Origin: Vulcanimicrobiota bacterium
GTDB taxonomy: Bacteria; Vulcanimicrobiota; Vulcanimicrobiia; Vulcanimicrobiales; Vulcanimicrobiaceae
Assembly: GCA_003164495.1 (NCBI GenBank)
Contig: PLTN01000090.1
Span: forward strand, 570-36,504
DNA: 35,935 nt
Direction: 5' to 3'
The notes under the pieces were generated by a model. It searched no databases. It was given only the letters and a program-made list of their open reading frames with translations, and was not told the origin of the DNA. A program made the position numbers and the translations under genes. Of the stretch, positions 1-8,604 are shown in pieces; the first letter of the stretch is position 1; every line of letters begins with the position of its first letter.

Positions 1-3000
1 TGACCTTGCACGGCCGGCGCTACGACCGCGGTCAACTCGACGATGCGGCGCAACGCGTGATCACCGACATCCGCGCGATCGACGGCGTCTCGACGATCGA
101 CACGTACGGCGGGCTTGCGCGTCAGGTCAACGTCACGCTCGATCCGGTTCGTCTCGCCGCATTCGGGCTCGGCCCCGAGTCGGTCGCCCGGGCACTTGGC
201 GCGACAAACCTCACCCAGGCCGTAGGGACGGTGCGCGATGCGACGACCGAACTCTCGATTCACGCGGGAACGGCATATACGACGGTCGAGCAGGTGGCCG
301 CGCAGATTGTCGGCGTGAGCGACGGTCAACCGGTCGCGCTCCGGCAAGTCGCCGACGTCGCGCTGGGTCGCCAAGCCGTGGAGTTCGACACGCGCTTTGA
401 TCTGGGCGGTGCGTCCGGCGCGCACGCCCCTTCCGATGAGTCCGCAGTGAGCATCGCGATTGCCAAAAAGGCCGGCACGAACGCCGTCGGAATCGCCGAT
501 GCGGTGCTACGGACGCTAAAAACCGTCGCGTTGCCGCCGGGCGTGACCGTCACCGTTACGCGAAATTACGGCGAGAAAGCCAACGATGCGGTCAACGAGC
601 TGATCCAGCGCTTGATCGAAGCGATCGTGATCGTCGTGCTGTTACTCTTGACCCTCGGCTGGCGGGAAGCACTCGTCGTCGCGACGGCGATCCCCCTCAC
701 GCTGTTCGTCACGCTTGGCGTCGGCATGTTAACGGGACAAACCGTCAACCGCATCACGCTCTTCGCTTTGATCCTGGCACTCGGTCTACTGGTCGACGAT
801 GCGATCGTGCTGGTCGAGAACATCCATCGCCACTATGCGATGAACCCGGCCGGATCCAAGGCGGAAGCGACGATTCGCGCAGTGAGCGAAATAGGCAGCC
901 CCACAGCTCTCGCGACGCTGACGGTCATGTTGTCGTTTCTGCCGATGCTGTTCGTGACCGGGATGATGGGCCCGTATATGCGTCCCATCCCGATCAACGT
1001 CCCGGTCGCGATGATCGCCTCGCTCGGGATCGCCTTCGCGATTACGCCGTGGGCGACGTATCGGCTCTTGCGCAATCAAAAGACGAAGCCGGCACATGGA
1101 ATCGCCGGTTGGGTCGTCCCGTTTCGTAAGGCGCTGGCGGCCCTCTTAGATCGGCCGCGTTGGGGAAGCGTCTTCCTCGCGGCGTTGCTCCTGGCATTTG
1201 TCGTCAGCGCCGCGCTTCCGGTCGCGCAGCTACTGCAATTTCGGATGTTGCCCGATGCCAACGAAACGACGTTCCTGGTCAGCATCGACGCGCCGCCCGC
1301 GAGTCCGCTCGGACAAACGACCGCGATCGCCGGCGCCGTCGGCGCCGAACTTGCACGCGTTCCCGAAGTCGCCGACTACGAAATCTTTGCGGGCACGAAT
1401 TCCGTTCCCGATTTGGCCAGCTTGCTTCAAGGTACCGTGTTTCGCAACGCGCCGAACCTGGCCGACATTCGCGTGAATCTCGTACCCAAGGGCGCGCGCC
1501 GCATCCAATCCGCCGCGCTGGTAGCCGGCCTGCGTCCCCGGCTCGCCGCGATCGCAGCCCGGTACGGAGCGACGCTGCGCATCCTCCAAACGCCGCCCGG
1601 CCCCCCGGTGCGAGCGACGATTCTGGCCAAGATCTACGGCCCCGAACCGGAGGGAAGGCGCGCCGTCGCATCGCGCATCACCGGCATGCTCGAACGCGAG
1701 CGCGGCGTCGTCGATATCAACTCGAGCTTCAAACCCTTACCCGCGACCCTGCAACTCGAGGTCGACCAACGCGAAGCCGCCCTCGCAGGCGTCGGCGCGG
1801 CGGACATCGCCAAGACGCTGACGATGGCCTTGAACGGTGCGACCGTGTCGACGCTGCACACGTCCACTGACGCGCGGCCGGTCGGGATCTTCGTGCGCTT
1901 CGCGCCCCAATATCGACGCAATGCGACCGCGCTTGCATCGATTCAAATTCCCACGCTGCTCGGCGGGTTAGTGCCCCTCTCGGCCATCACGCACGTCGTC
2001 GCTCAGCAGCTCGATCAGCCGCTTTATCGCGACGATTTCCAAAACGTGTCGTATGTCGCTGCCGATATGGCCGGCCGGAGCTCGACCTACGCCGTGCTCG
2101 ATGTGTTCTTCGCGCTCATGCACGATCCGTTGCCGGCCGGCTATCACGTTTACTGGGACGGCGAATGGTATCTGACCAACGTCGTGTTTGCCGACCTCGG
2201 GCGCGCCATGCTGATCGCATTCATCTTGATCTACTTCGTGCTCGTCGCGCGCTTCCGCTCGTTCTCCGTGCCGCTGGTCGTGCTGGCGGCGGTCCCATTG
2301 GCCGTAATCGGGGTGATGCCCGGGTTCGCGATCCTGGCGCCGTTCGGCATCTATTTCTCCGCGACGGCGATGATCGGCCTGATCGCCTTGATCGGCATCG
2401 TCGTTCGGAACTCGATCATCCTGATCGAATTCATCGAAGACAAGCGTAAAGAAGGTGCGCATCTGCGCGACGCGCTCGTGGATGCCGCTGCGGCGCGCAC
2501 GCGGCCGATCTTTCTCACGGCTGCCGCCGGCGTGCTCTCATCGATCGTGATCGCATCGGATCCGGTGTGGAGCGGTCTTGCGTGGGCGCTCGTCTTTGGC
2601 ATGAGCGCCTCGGCCGTACTCTCGGTCATCGCGATTCCGCTCCTCTACGAGCGCGTCACGCGGACGGCTAAGGCCCCGCTACGAAGGCCGGCTACTGAGG
2701 CAGGGACCGCGCTTGCGGCACCGGTCACAATGCACACCTTCGTGACGTTCCCCGAACTCGACGGTTTCGTCATGGAGTCGACGTCGATACCCCGTGTGAG
2801 CGTGGGTGAGATCCTGCAGCTCGACGCCGAGGTGTTCCGCGGCGAGGGCGACGCGGTTGACGGCGTCGCACGTCTGCACGGCCCGTTTAGGGTTGAGTAC
2901 GCCGAGATGATCGTCTCCAGCAGCATGGGTGAACTCGAAGCGCGCCAGCGGACGACGTTAGTGTCCGCGGAACCGCCCGGTCCAGTATGGCGTGAGGTCG

Positions 3001-3011
3001 AGTATGCATAA
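1..3011 (+). CDS. RND efflux permease, HAE1/AcrB-like, 5' partial
   Basis: Inner-membrane proton-driven pump of a tripartite RND efflux system. The open frame enters from outside the window; the TTG at 6 is only the first possible start codon, and by comparison with AcrB-type proteins about 150 N-terminal residues (TM1 and the first part of the porter domain) are missing. Visible are the two porter/docking regions and two clusters of membrane segments. The TM4 proton-relay motif (LVDDAIVLVENI, near residue 260) has the adjacent aspartates typical of HAE1 drug pumps rather than the CusA metal type. The second half repeats the fold (GIVVRNSIILIEFI near residue 800). After the last membrane segment (about residue 885) there is an unusual hydrophilic tail of about 110 residues. 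The stop overlaps the tolC-like start by 8 bases, so the two are one operon; a membrane fusion protein is expected just upstream. Substrate cannot be inferred. Confidence 0.93.
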   Translation, partial: TLHGRRYDRGQLDDAAQRVITDIRAIDGVSTIDTYGGLARQVNVTLDPVRLAAFGLGPESVARALGATNLTQAVGTVRDATTELSIHAGTAYTTVEQVAAQIVGVSDGQPVALRQVADVALGRQAVEFDTRFDLGGASGAHAPSDESAVSIAIAKKAGTNAVGIADAVLRTLKTVALPPGVTVTVTRNYGEKANDAVNELIQRLIEAIVIVVLLLLTLGWREALVVATAIPLTLFVTLGVGMLTGQTVNRITLFALILALGLLVDDAIVLVENIHRHYAMNPAGSKAEATIRAVSEIGSPTALATLTVMLSFLPMLFVTGMMGPYMRPIPINVPVAMIASLGIAFAITPWATYRLLRNQKTKPAHGIAGWVVPFRKALAALLDRPRWGSVFLAALLLAFVVSAALPVAQLLQFRMLPDANETTFLVSIDAPPASPLGQTTAIAGAVGAELARVPEVADYEIFAGTNSVPDLASLLQGTVFRNAPNLADIRVNLVPKGARRIQSAALVAGLRPRLAAIAARYGATLRILQTPPGPPVRATILAKIYGPEPEGRRAVASRITGMLERERGVVDINSSFKPLPATLQLEVDQREAALAGVGAADIAKTLTMALNGATVSTLHTSTDARPVGIFVRFAPQYRRNATALASIQIPTLLGGLVPLSAITHVVAQQLDQPLYRDDFQNVSYVAADMAGRSSTYAVLDVFFALMHDPLPAGYHVYWDGEWYLTNVVFADLGRAMLIAFILIYFVLVARFRSFSVPLVVLAAVPLAVIGVMPGFAILAPFGIYFSATAMIGLIALIGIVVRNSIILIEFIEDKRKEGAHLRDALVDAAAARTRPIFLTAAAGVLSSIVIASDPVWSGLAWALVFGMSASAVLSVIAIPLLYERVTRTAKAPLRRPATEAGTALAAPVTMHTFVTFPELDGFVMESTSIPRVSVGEILQLDAEVFRGEGDAVDGVARLHGPFRVEYAEMIVSSSMGELEARQRTTLVSAEPPGPVWREVEYA

Positions 3012-4311
3012 GCGCGCACGGGCCGGTATGGCCGCATTACTGTTCTGCTTCGGTTTGGCGCGCGGAGCGGCGTTCGCGCAAACGCCCTCGGCCGCTCCGC
3101 TCTCGCTCGATGCGGCAGTGGCCCTCGCGCTGGATCGCAACACCGGCTACCGTATCGCACATACCGGCATCGTCACGGCGCAGGCGCGGTTACGTCAGGC
3201 CGCCGGCCCGCAATTGCCGAACGTCGCGGTGAGCGACGGGCTCAACTACGCAAACCCGGTCGCGGTACTGAGCACGCCGTTCGGTGCGTTGCCCTTCAGC
3301 TCGACAACGATGACGAACGTACCCTTGTTGACCCTCTCGTATCAGCTCTTCGACGGCGGCCGAACCGCCGCACAGGTCTCGCAGGCCGCCGCCGCTTTGG
3401 CCGCTGCGGAAGCTGATGAACGCGCGGCGCGCATGTCGCTGATCGACGCCACGTCGAAAGCGTATTTCGACCTTGTCGCGGCGATGCAATACGCGATCGT
3501 CGCCGATCGTTCCGTTGAGGTCGCGCAAGCACAAGTGGACGACGCGCAACGGTTCCTCTCCGCCGGGCAGGTGCCGCGCGCCGACGTCTTGCGCGCCCAA
3601 ACGGAGCTCGCCGACCAGCGCGTCCAAGACCTCGGCGCGCATAATGCCGTCGCCCTAGCCCAGACCGCTCTCGACAATGCACTCGGCGTGCCGCTCGGCG
3701 ATCTCCATCAGCCCACGGATCCGCTCGAAGCCGGCGCGCCGGACGTCGCGCTCGACGCACTCTTGACCGCCGCGGGTACGAACCGCGGAGACATCGCAGC
3801 GGCCCAAGCGGCGGTCGACGCGGCGGGATACGCGCTCAAGGAAGCGCGTGCCGCTCGCGCGCCGCGCATCGGCGTCGCGGTCGCCGACGGCAACGTGCAG
3901 CCGGCGGTCGTACCCGGTTATCGGAATCAATTTTCGGTCGGCCTCAACGCGGTGTGGACGCTGTTCGACGGTGGCACGGCCGCCGGGCAGATCGACGCGG
4001 CGCAAGCCGGCATCGATCGAGCGAAGCTCACCCTCCAACAATTGCGCACCGACGTCGAACTACAGGTCCGGCAAGCCGTTCTCAATCTGAGTGACGCAAA
4101 GGCGCGCGTCGGAGCGGCACAAGCGTACGTCGCGCTAGCCGACGAGAATTTGCGCCTGGCCCAAGTGCGCTATCGCGGCGGGGTCGGAACGGTACTCGAA
4201 TTGCAAGATGCCCAGCTCCGCGCGACATCGGCTCGGCAAGCGCTTATCGCAGCACAAGTAGCTGTTCGTGAGGGCATCGTCCACGTGCGTTTTGCCGCAG
4301 GTCTCCTGTGA
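3004..4311 (+). CDS. TolC-family outer-membrane efflux protein
   Basis: Outer-membrane channel subunit for the RND pump encoded just upstream. The 435-residue protein begins with a signal peptide (hydrophobic stretch to about residue 26, cleavage after AFA) and carries two repeats of the OEP helical domain; a YQLFDGGR segment near residue 117 and its counterpart WTLFDGGT near residue 320 mark the beta-strand ends of each repeat, and long alanine/glutamine-rich coiled-coil helices follow each. I chose the ATG at 3004 rather than the in-frame GTG at 2992 because GAGGT lies five bases upstream of the ATG. The start codon overlaps the end of the RND gene. Length is typical for the family. Confidence 0.93.
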   Translation: MHKRARAGMAALLFCFGLARGAAFAQTPSAAPLSLDAAVALALDRNTGYRIAHTGIVTAQARLRQAAGPQLPNVAVSDGLNYANPVAVLSTPFGALPFSSTTMTNVPLLTLSYQLFDGGRTAAQVSQAAAALAAAEADERAARMSLIDATSKAYFDLVAAMQYAIVADRSVEVAQAQVDDAQRFLSAGQVPRADVLRAQTELADQRVQDLGAHNAVALAQTALDNALGVPLGDLHQPTDPLEAGAPDVALDALLTAAGTNRGDIAAAQAAVDAAGYALKEARAARAPRIGVAVADGNVQPAVVPGYRNQFSVGLNAVWTLFDGGTAAGQIDAAQAGIDRAKLTLQQLRTDVELQVRQAVLNLSDAKARVGAAQAYVALADENLRLAQVRYRGGVGTVLELQDAQLRATSARQALIAAQVAVREGIVHVRFAAGLL

Positions 4312-4319
4312 GGAATAAC

Positions 4320-5747
4320 ATGAAGCCACATATTCTCATTCTGGGTGCGGGGTTTGCCGGTCATACGGCCGCGTTGCATCTCTCCTATCTCGTTCGCAAT
4401 AAAGCCGACGTCACGGTCGTGGCGCCGAACAACCGCTTCACCTGGTTTCCTAGCCTCGTTTGGGTCGGTACCGGAACGATGCGCGAAAAGGAAACGGTCT
4501 TTGCGCTCAAGCCGGTCTACGACAAGATCGGCATCGCGTACGTCGACGCGCGCGCGAAGATCATCAACGTCGGCACGCAAACCGTCACGGTCGAAGACGC
4601 AGCCGGGACGCCGTCCGATATTCACTACGATTATCTCGTCAATGCGACGGGACCGTACCTGAATTTCGAGGGTACGCCCGGCCTCGGGCCGGCGGCCGGC
4701 AACACGACGAGCATTTGCACCGTCGAACATGCCGTGCAAACGCGCGAACGCTATTTGGAAGTCGTCCGAGCAGCGCAAGCTGGAAGACGCGGACGCATCG
4801 TGGTCGGCGTCGGGCATCCGGCGGCGACCTGCGAGGGCGCAGCCTTCGAGTTCCTCATGAACGTCCACGCTGACCTCAAACGGCGGCGGGTCCGCGACCT
4901 CATCGATCTCACCTGGCTCACCAACGAGCCGGAGTTTGGCGACTTCGGCGTCGACGGCGTCGAGGCGCTTCGCGGAGGCGTCCTGGTGCGCGGGGCGAGC
5001 CTCGTGCGCATGCTTCTCGACGAGTCGAACGTCCAAGCGATCGCCGGTGCGGGCGTCACCCGCGTCGAACCGGGACGCGTTCATTACGAACGCGTCGGTG
5101 ACGAGCCGGGGTCGGTCGAATTCGATCTCGCAATGCTGCTGCCCCAATTTCGCGGCATCCCGATGCGCTACATCGATGCCGCAGGAACCGACGTCACCGA
5201 TGCGATGACCCTGCCGAGCGGCTTCATGCGCGTCGATGCCAACTACGAACCGAAAGCTTACGAAGCGTATCGCGCAGACGATTGGCCGGCGCTCTATCGT
5301 TCGCCGTCCTACGACAACGTCTACGCCGTCGGCATTGCGTTCGCCCCACCCCACCCGATCTCCAAAGGGAAGAAGACCGGCAGCGGGCTCGCCGTGGTGG
5401 CAACCCCGCCGCGAACCGGGATGGCGTCGGGTATCATGGGCCGGACGGTTGCCGAGAACATCGCGATGCAGGTCGACGGGAAGACGCCGAGTCACCACGC
5501 ACGTATGTCGGAGATGCCGGCGGCCTGTATCGCTTCGATGGGGAAATCGTTGTGGAGCGGATCCGCCGCGACGATCATCATGACGCCCGTCGTCCGCGAC
5601 TTCGAGCGGTATCCGAAATACGGGCGCGATGTGTCGCTGTGCGACCTCGACGTCGGGCTCAACGGCGCGTGGACGAAGCGGCTTCTGCACTCCGCGTTCT
5701 TGTGGAAACTCCAAGCAAAACCGGGCTGGCAGCTCGTCCCGGAGTAA
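4320..5747 (+). CDS. sqr: sulfide:quinone oxidoreductase (SQR)
   Basis: Flavoprotein that oxidises sulfide to sulfane sulfur and reduces membrane quinone. The 475-residue protein opens with a Rossmann FAD-binding motif (ILGAGFAG, residues 7-14). Three cysteines sit where the SQR catalytic cysteines are expected: C133 (SIC), C171 (ATCEGAAFEF) and C403 (AACIASMG); family knowledge (for example the Acidithiobacillus enzyme, Cys128/160/356) makes this the feature that separates SQR from related NDH-2 and flavocytochrome c subunits. The C-terminal tail contains aromatic and basic residues suited to peripheral membrane attachment. Start ATG 4320 has GAGGA five bases upstream and lies eight bases after the tolC stop. 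It is followed after seven bases by a 38-residue ORF and then cydAB, suggesting quinol made here is used by the bd oxidase. Confidence 0.88.
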   Translation: MKPHILILGAGFAGHTAALHLSYLVRNKADVTVVAPNNRFTWFPSLVWVGTGTMREKETVFALKPVYDKIGIAYVDARAKIINVGTQTVTVEDAAGTPSDIHYDYLVNATGPYLNFEGTPGLGPAAGNTTSICTVEHAVQTRERYLEVVRAAQAGRRGRIVVGVGHPAATCEGAAFEFLMNVHADLKRRRVRDLIDLTWLTNEPEFGDFGVDGVEALRGGVLVRGASLVRMLLDESNVQAIAGAGVTRVEPGRVHYERVGDEPGSVEFDLAMLLPQFRGIPMRYIDAAGTDVTDAMTLPSGFMRVDANYEPKAYEAYRADDWPALYRSPSYDNVYAVGIAFAPPHPISKGKKTGSGLAVVATPPRTGMASGIMGRTVAENIAMQVDGKTPSHHARMSEMPAACIASMGKSLWSGSAATIIMTPVVRDFERYPKYGRDVSLCDLDVGLNGAWTKRLLHSAFLWKLQAKPGWQLVPE

Positions 5748-5754
5748 GGCGAAC

Positions 5755-5871
5755 ATGGGACTCTTTTGGCGACGTTTCCTCCCGCTCCAACTCTGGCGCT
5801 TCGTCACGCTCAACATCAAGATGTATCGGATCGCGCGCGGGTCGATCGGCCCCGGGCGCCGCCCGCACTAG
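5755..5871 (+). CDS. 38-residue amphipathic protein between sqr and cydA
   Basis: Small ORF that starts seven bases after the sqr stop, with AAGGCGA a few bases upstream of its ATG, and ends fifteen bases before the cydA start. Its stop (TAG) overlaps the cydA ribosome-binding site (AGGAAGGG), so translation may be coupled. The predicted peptide has an aromatic, basic and leucine-rich first two thirds (LFWRRFLPLQLWRF, then LNIKMYRIA) and a short basic tail. It looks like a membrane-surface helix rather than a clear transmembrane span. Its place suggests a small accessory subunit of SQR or of the oxidase, but CydX normally lies after cydB and this is not recognisably CydX. I do not know its function. 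Confidence 0.6.
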   Translation: MGLFWRRFLPLQLWRFVTLNIKMYRIARGSIGPGRRPH

Positions 5872-5885
5872 GAAGGGCTACGCTC

Positions 5886-7244
5886 GTGGATACCGTCGTC
5901 GCGGACCGGCTGCAGTTCGCGTTTACCGTCATGTTCCATTACCTCTTTCCGATCGGGACGATGGGCCTCGCGCCGTTCGTTGCTTGGTACACGGTCAAAG
6001 CTGCGCGAACCGGCGACGCGGATGCGGCGAAGAGTGCCCGCTTTTGGACGAAGATCTTCGCGGTAAACTTCGCGGCCGGCGTCGTGACGGGCATTCCGAT
6101 GGAATTTCAGTTCGGCACCAATTGGGCGGCGTTCTCCGCGCGGACCGGTGAGGTTATCGGGCAACCGCTTGCGATGGAGGGGCTGTTCGCATTTTTTCTC
6201 GAGTCGATCTTCTTGGGCGTGCTACTTTATGGCCACGAACGCGTCGCACCGGCATTTCACGCGCTTTCCGCGGTGATGGTCTGTCTGGGCTCCTGGCTCT
6301 CCGGCTATTTCATCGTCGTCACCGACGCCTGGATGCAGCATCCCGTCGGCTACGCCGTCGCGCATGACGGAACGGTGACCCTCACGAGCCTGGGGGCCGT
6401 GCTCATGAATCCGTTCGCGCTCTGGCAATACGCGCACGTGCTTTCTGGCGCGCTCGTCACGGGCGGGTTCATCGTAGCGGGGGTCGGTGCGTTCTACCTA
6501 CTCTCGCGACGGGACGAGGCGTTTGGCCGCGCCTTCGTGCGCGCCGGCATCCTCACGGCTCTGGTCTTCTCGGCCGTCAGCGTTTTCCCGACCGGGGATC
6601 GCAACGGCGCGGATGTGACAGCCTATCAACCCGTCAAGCTCGCAGCGATGGAGGGTCTGTTCGAATCGAGACACGACGCACCGCTCGACATCATTGGGAT
6701 GCCCGACCTGAAGCACAAGAAACTCATGGACCCGGTCGCGGTGCCCGATCTGCTGAGCTTTCTCGCCTATGGGAATTTTCGCGCGAACGTTAACGGCCTC
6801 TCGGCGTACGCGCGAGAACTGTGGCCGCCGGTGGAGCTGACGTACTACGCGTATCACATCATGGTCGGCCTCGGCACGATTTTCATCGCGATCGCGGTGC
6901 TGGCTAGCCTGCTGCTCGTTACGAGTCGCCTCTTCGGTGCTAAGCCGGTGCTGTGGTTGCTGATGCTGGCGATGCCGTTCCCGTACATCGCGAACGAAGC
7001 CGGCTGGGTCGTCTCGGAAGTCGGCCGTCAACCTTGGATCGTATACGGGTTGATGCGGACTTCAACCGGCATTTCGACAAACGTAAATGCGGGAGAAACG
7101 TTGTTCACCCTGATCGGGTTTGCCGGGATGTACTTCTTGCTCGGTTTTCTGTTCTTGTTTCTTACGTTGCGCGAAATCGGTGCGGGGCTCGATTCACACA
7201 CGCCGGATACTCCCGCGCCGAGTGCGCCGGCCCTGGTATCATGA
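5886..7244 (+). CDS. cydA: cytochrome bd quinol oxidase subunit I
   Basis: Catalytic haem-bearing subunit of bd-type terminal oxidase in the cytoplasmic membrane. With the GTG start at 5886 (AGGAAGGG eight bases upstream) the protein is 452 residues and begins like other CydA proteins. Ligand residues can be seen: H18 (FHYLFP, haem b595), E98 and E106 (EGLFAFFLES), and H184 (YAHVL, haem b558), matching E. coli H19, E99, E107 and H186; GWVVSEVGRQPW near residue 380 is also a family signature. The Q-loop is short, as in the cyanide-insensitive group. The longer open frame starting at 5766 was rejected because its first 40 residues are unlike CydA. The gene overlaps cydB by ATGA. Confidence 0.93.
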   Translation: MDTVVADRLQFAFTVMFHYLFPIGTMGLAPFVAWYTVKAARTGDADAAKSARFWTKIFAVNFAAGVVTGIPMEFQFGTNWAAFSARTGEVIGQPLAMEGLFAFFLESIFLGVLLYGHERVAPAFHALSAVMVCLGSWLSGYFIVVTDAWMQHPVGYAVAHDGTVTLTSLGAVLMNPFALWQYAHVLSGALVTGGFIVAGVGAFYLLSRRDEAFGRAFVRAGILTALVFSAVSVFPTGDRNGADVTAYQPVKLAAMEGLFESRHDAPLDIIGMPDLKHKKLMDPVAVPDLLSFLAYGNFRANVNGLSAYARELWPPVELTYYAYHIMVGLGTIFIAIAVLASLLLVTSRLFGAKPVLWLLMLAMPFPYIANEAGWVVSEVGRQPWIVYGLMRTSTGISTNVNAGETLFTLIGFAGMYFLLGFLFLFLTLREIGAGLDSHTPDTPAPSAPALVS

Positions 7245-8251
7245 GTAACGTCGCCTTCGCTCTCCTCGCCGCGATGGTCGTGACATACGCCCTACTGGAC
7301 GGCTACGATCTCGGCGTCGGCGCGATTCTTCATCTGTTCTCGCGGTCCGACACCGAACGTAGCGACGCGACCGCGAGCATCGGGCCATTCTGGAGCGGGA
7401 ACGAAGTGTGGTTGATCGCCGCGGGCGGCGTGCTCTTCGCATTCTTTCCGCGCGCATACGCAGCGTTATTCAGCGGCTTCTATCTTCCGTTCATGGTCCT
7501 TCTGTGGTTGCTGATCTTTCGCGGCATCGCGCTCGAGTTGCGAGGCCACCTCGCGAGCCGGCTATGGCACGACTTTTGGGATTGGGCCTTCTCGCTTTCG
7601 AGTGCGGCCCTTGCGCTCATCCTGGGTGTTGCGCTCGGCAATCTACTCCATGGATTGCCGCTCGATGCCCAGGGAAACTTCGTCGGTAGCTTCGCGCTGC
7701 TGCTCAATCCATATGCGCTCGGCGTAGGCGTGTTTGCGCTCGTCGTGCTGGCACAACACGGCTGGTGCTATCTGAGAATGCGCCTTCGAGACGCGCCGGA
7801 GAACGCGAACGCGTTCCGAGGCCTCTGGCTACTGAGCATCGTCCTCGACCTTGCCGTGACCGCGTGGACGGTTGCTACGCACCCCATCGCCGGACCCAGG
7901 CTTGCGATCGCGGGCGTTCTCGGCTTCGTCGCGCTGCTCGCGCTGGTTGCGGTCGGCGTTATGCAGCGGCAACGGCGTACGGTCGCCGCGTTCGCGGCGT
8001 CGTCGGCCGGAATCGTGAGCTTGCTCGGGGCAGCCGTCGCGACGCTCTATCCATATTTGATTCCCTCGTCGAGCGGCTACCCCGGTCTGACGATATTCGA
8101 GGCATCGCCGAGCAGCGGAGCGCTGGCGGGCATCGTAGCGATCGTGGCAATCGGACTAATCGTGGTCTACTCCTACCAAATCGCCGTTACGCGCCGGCTG
8201 TTAGCGCATTGCAGCGAACAAACCCTCGTGCAGGTAAAGCAGAGTGAGTGA
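7241..8251 (+). CDS. cydB: cytochrome bd quinol oxidase subunit II
   Basis: Second subunit of the bd oxidase, 336 residues, hydrophobic throughout with about eight to nine membrane segments. The N-terminus carries the CydB signature LLDGYDLGVGA and then SGNEVWLIAAGG. The ATG overlaps the cydA stop (ATGA), so the two are translationally coupled. A longer frame beginning at 6953 lies inside cydA and was ignored. No cydX-like ORF is seen directly after it. In other bacteria bd oxidases are known to resist inhibition by sulfide, which fits the position of this pair behind sqr. Confidence 0.93.
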   Translation: MSNVAFALLAAMVVTYALLDGYDLGVGAILHLFSRSDTERSDATASIGPFWSGNEVWLIAAGGVLFAFFPRAYAALFSGFYLPFMVLLWLLIFRGIALELRGHLASRLWHDFWDWAFSLSSAALALILGVALGNLLHGLPLDAQGNFVGSFALLLNPYALGVGVFALVVLAQHGWCYLRMRLRDAPENANAFRGLWLLSIVLDLAVTAWTVATHPIAGPRLAIAGVLGFVALLALVAVGVMQRQRRTVAAFAASSAGIVSLLGAAVATLYPYLIPSSSGYPGLTIFEASPSSGALAGIVAIVAIGLIVVYSYQIAVTRRLLAHCSEQTLVQVKQSE

Positions 8252-8604
8252 GCTGTAGACCGGAAAGCGGACCGGATGACAACTTCGGCGTGTTATCCGA
8301 CCGTGTTTTTGGCGTTGCAGAAACCTATCATTGTGCCTTCTGCGCTCAACTCTGGGTCGGGCCGTCCCACTGCATCATCGGCGGAACGTGCCGCTGCACG
8401 TCGGTATTGATGGGCGCGTTATCGGAGTGACTCAGTCGGTGGAGCGGCCGGCGCAGGGTATCGGGTCACTGAACCACGGCCAATCAACAGCTTTTGTAGC
8501 GTGAACATCATCGCGCACGCTCGGCGTCATCGTCTAGGGAATGCGGGACAGCGAGCATTCCTGCGCCCCGGAGGGGGCGTCCGGGAGTCGCGGAAGCATC
8601 GGTC
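8252..8604. other. intergenic region between cydB and the crotonase gene
   Basis: No gene is supported here. A 60-codon frame from 8248 is cysteine-rich but has unremarkable codon use and overlaps the cydB stop, so I leave it uncalled. A GC-rich perfect hairpin (CGCCCC / GGGGCG with a short GGAG loop) lies at about 8564-8579, roughly 25 bases before the next start codon. It has no T-run and could be an mRNA leader structure or part of a terminator for cydB. Confidence 0.4.

Noticed and set aside
4170..5819. 549-codon open frame on the minus strand opposite sqr
   Set aside because: It is the shadow of sqr: arginine/histidine/aspartate-rich with no family pattern, while the plus strand encodes a complete SQR.
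5766..5885. Longer N-terminus for cydA
   Set aside because: The extra 40 residues overlap the 38-residue gene and do not resemble CydA; GTG 5886 has a good ribosome-binding site and gives the usual N-terminus.
8248..8430. 60-codon cysteine-rich ORF after cydB
   Set aside because: Overlaps the cydB stop, lacks a ribosome-binding site and shows no family pattern.
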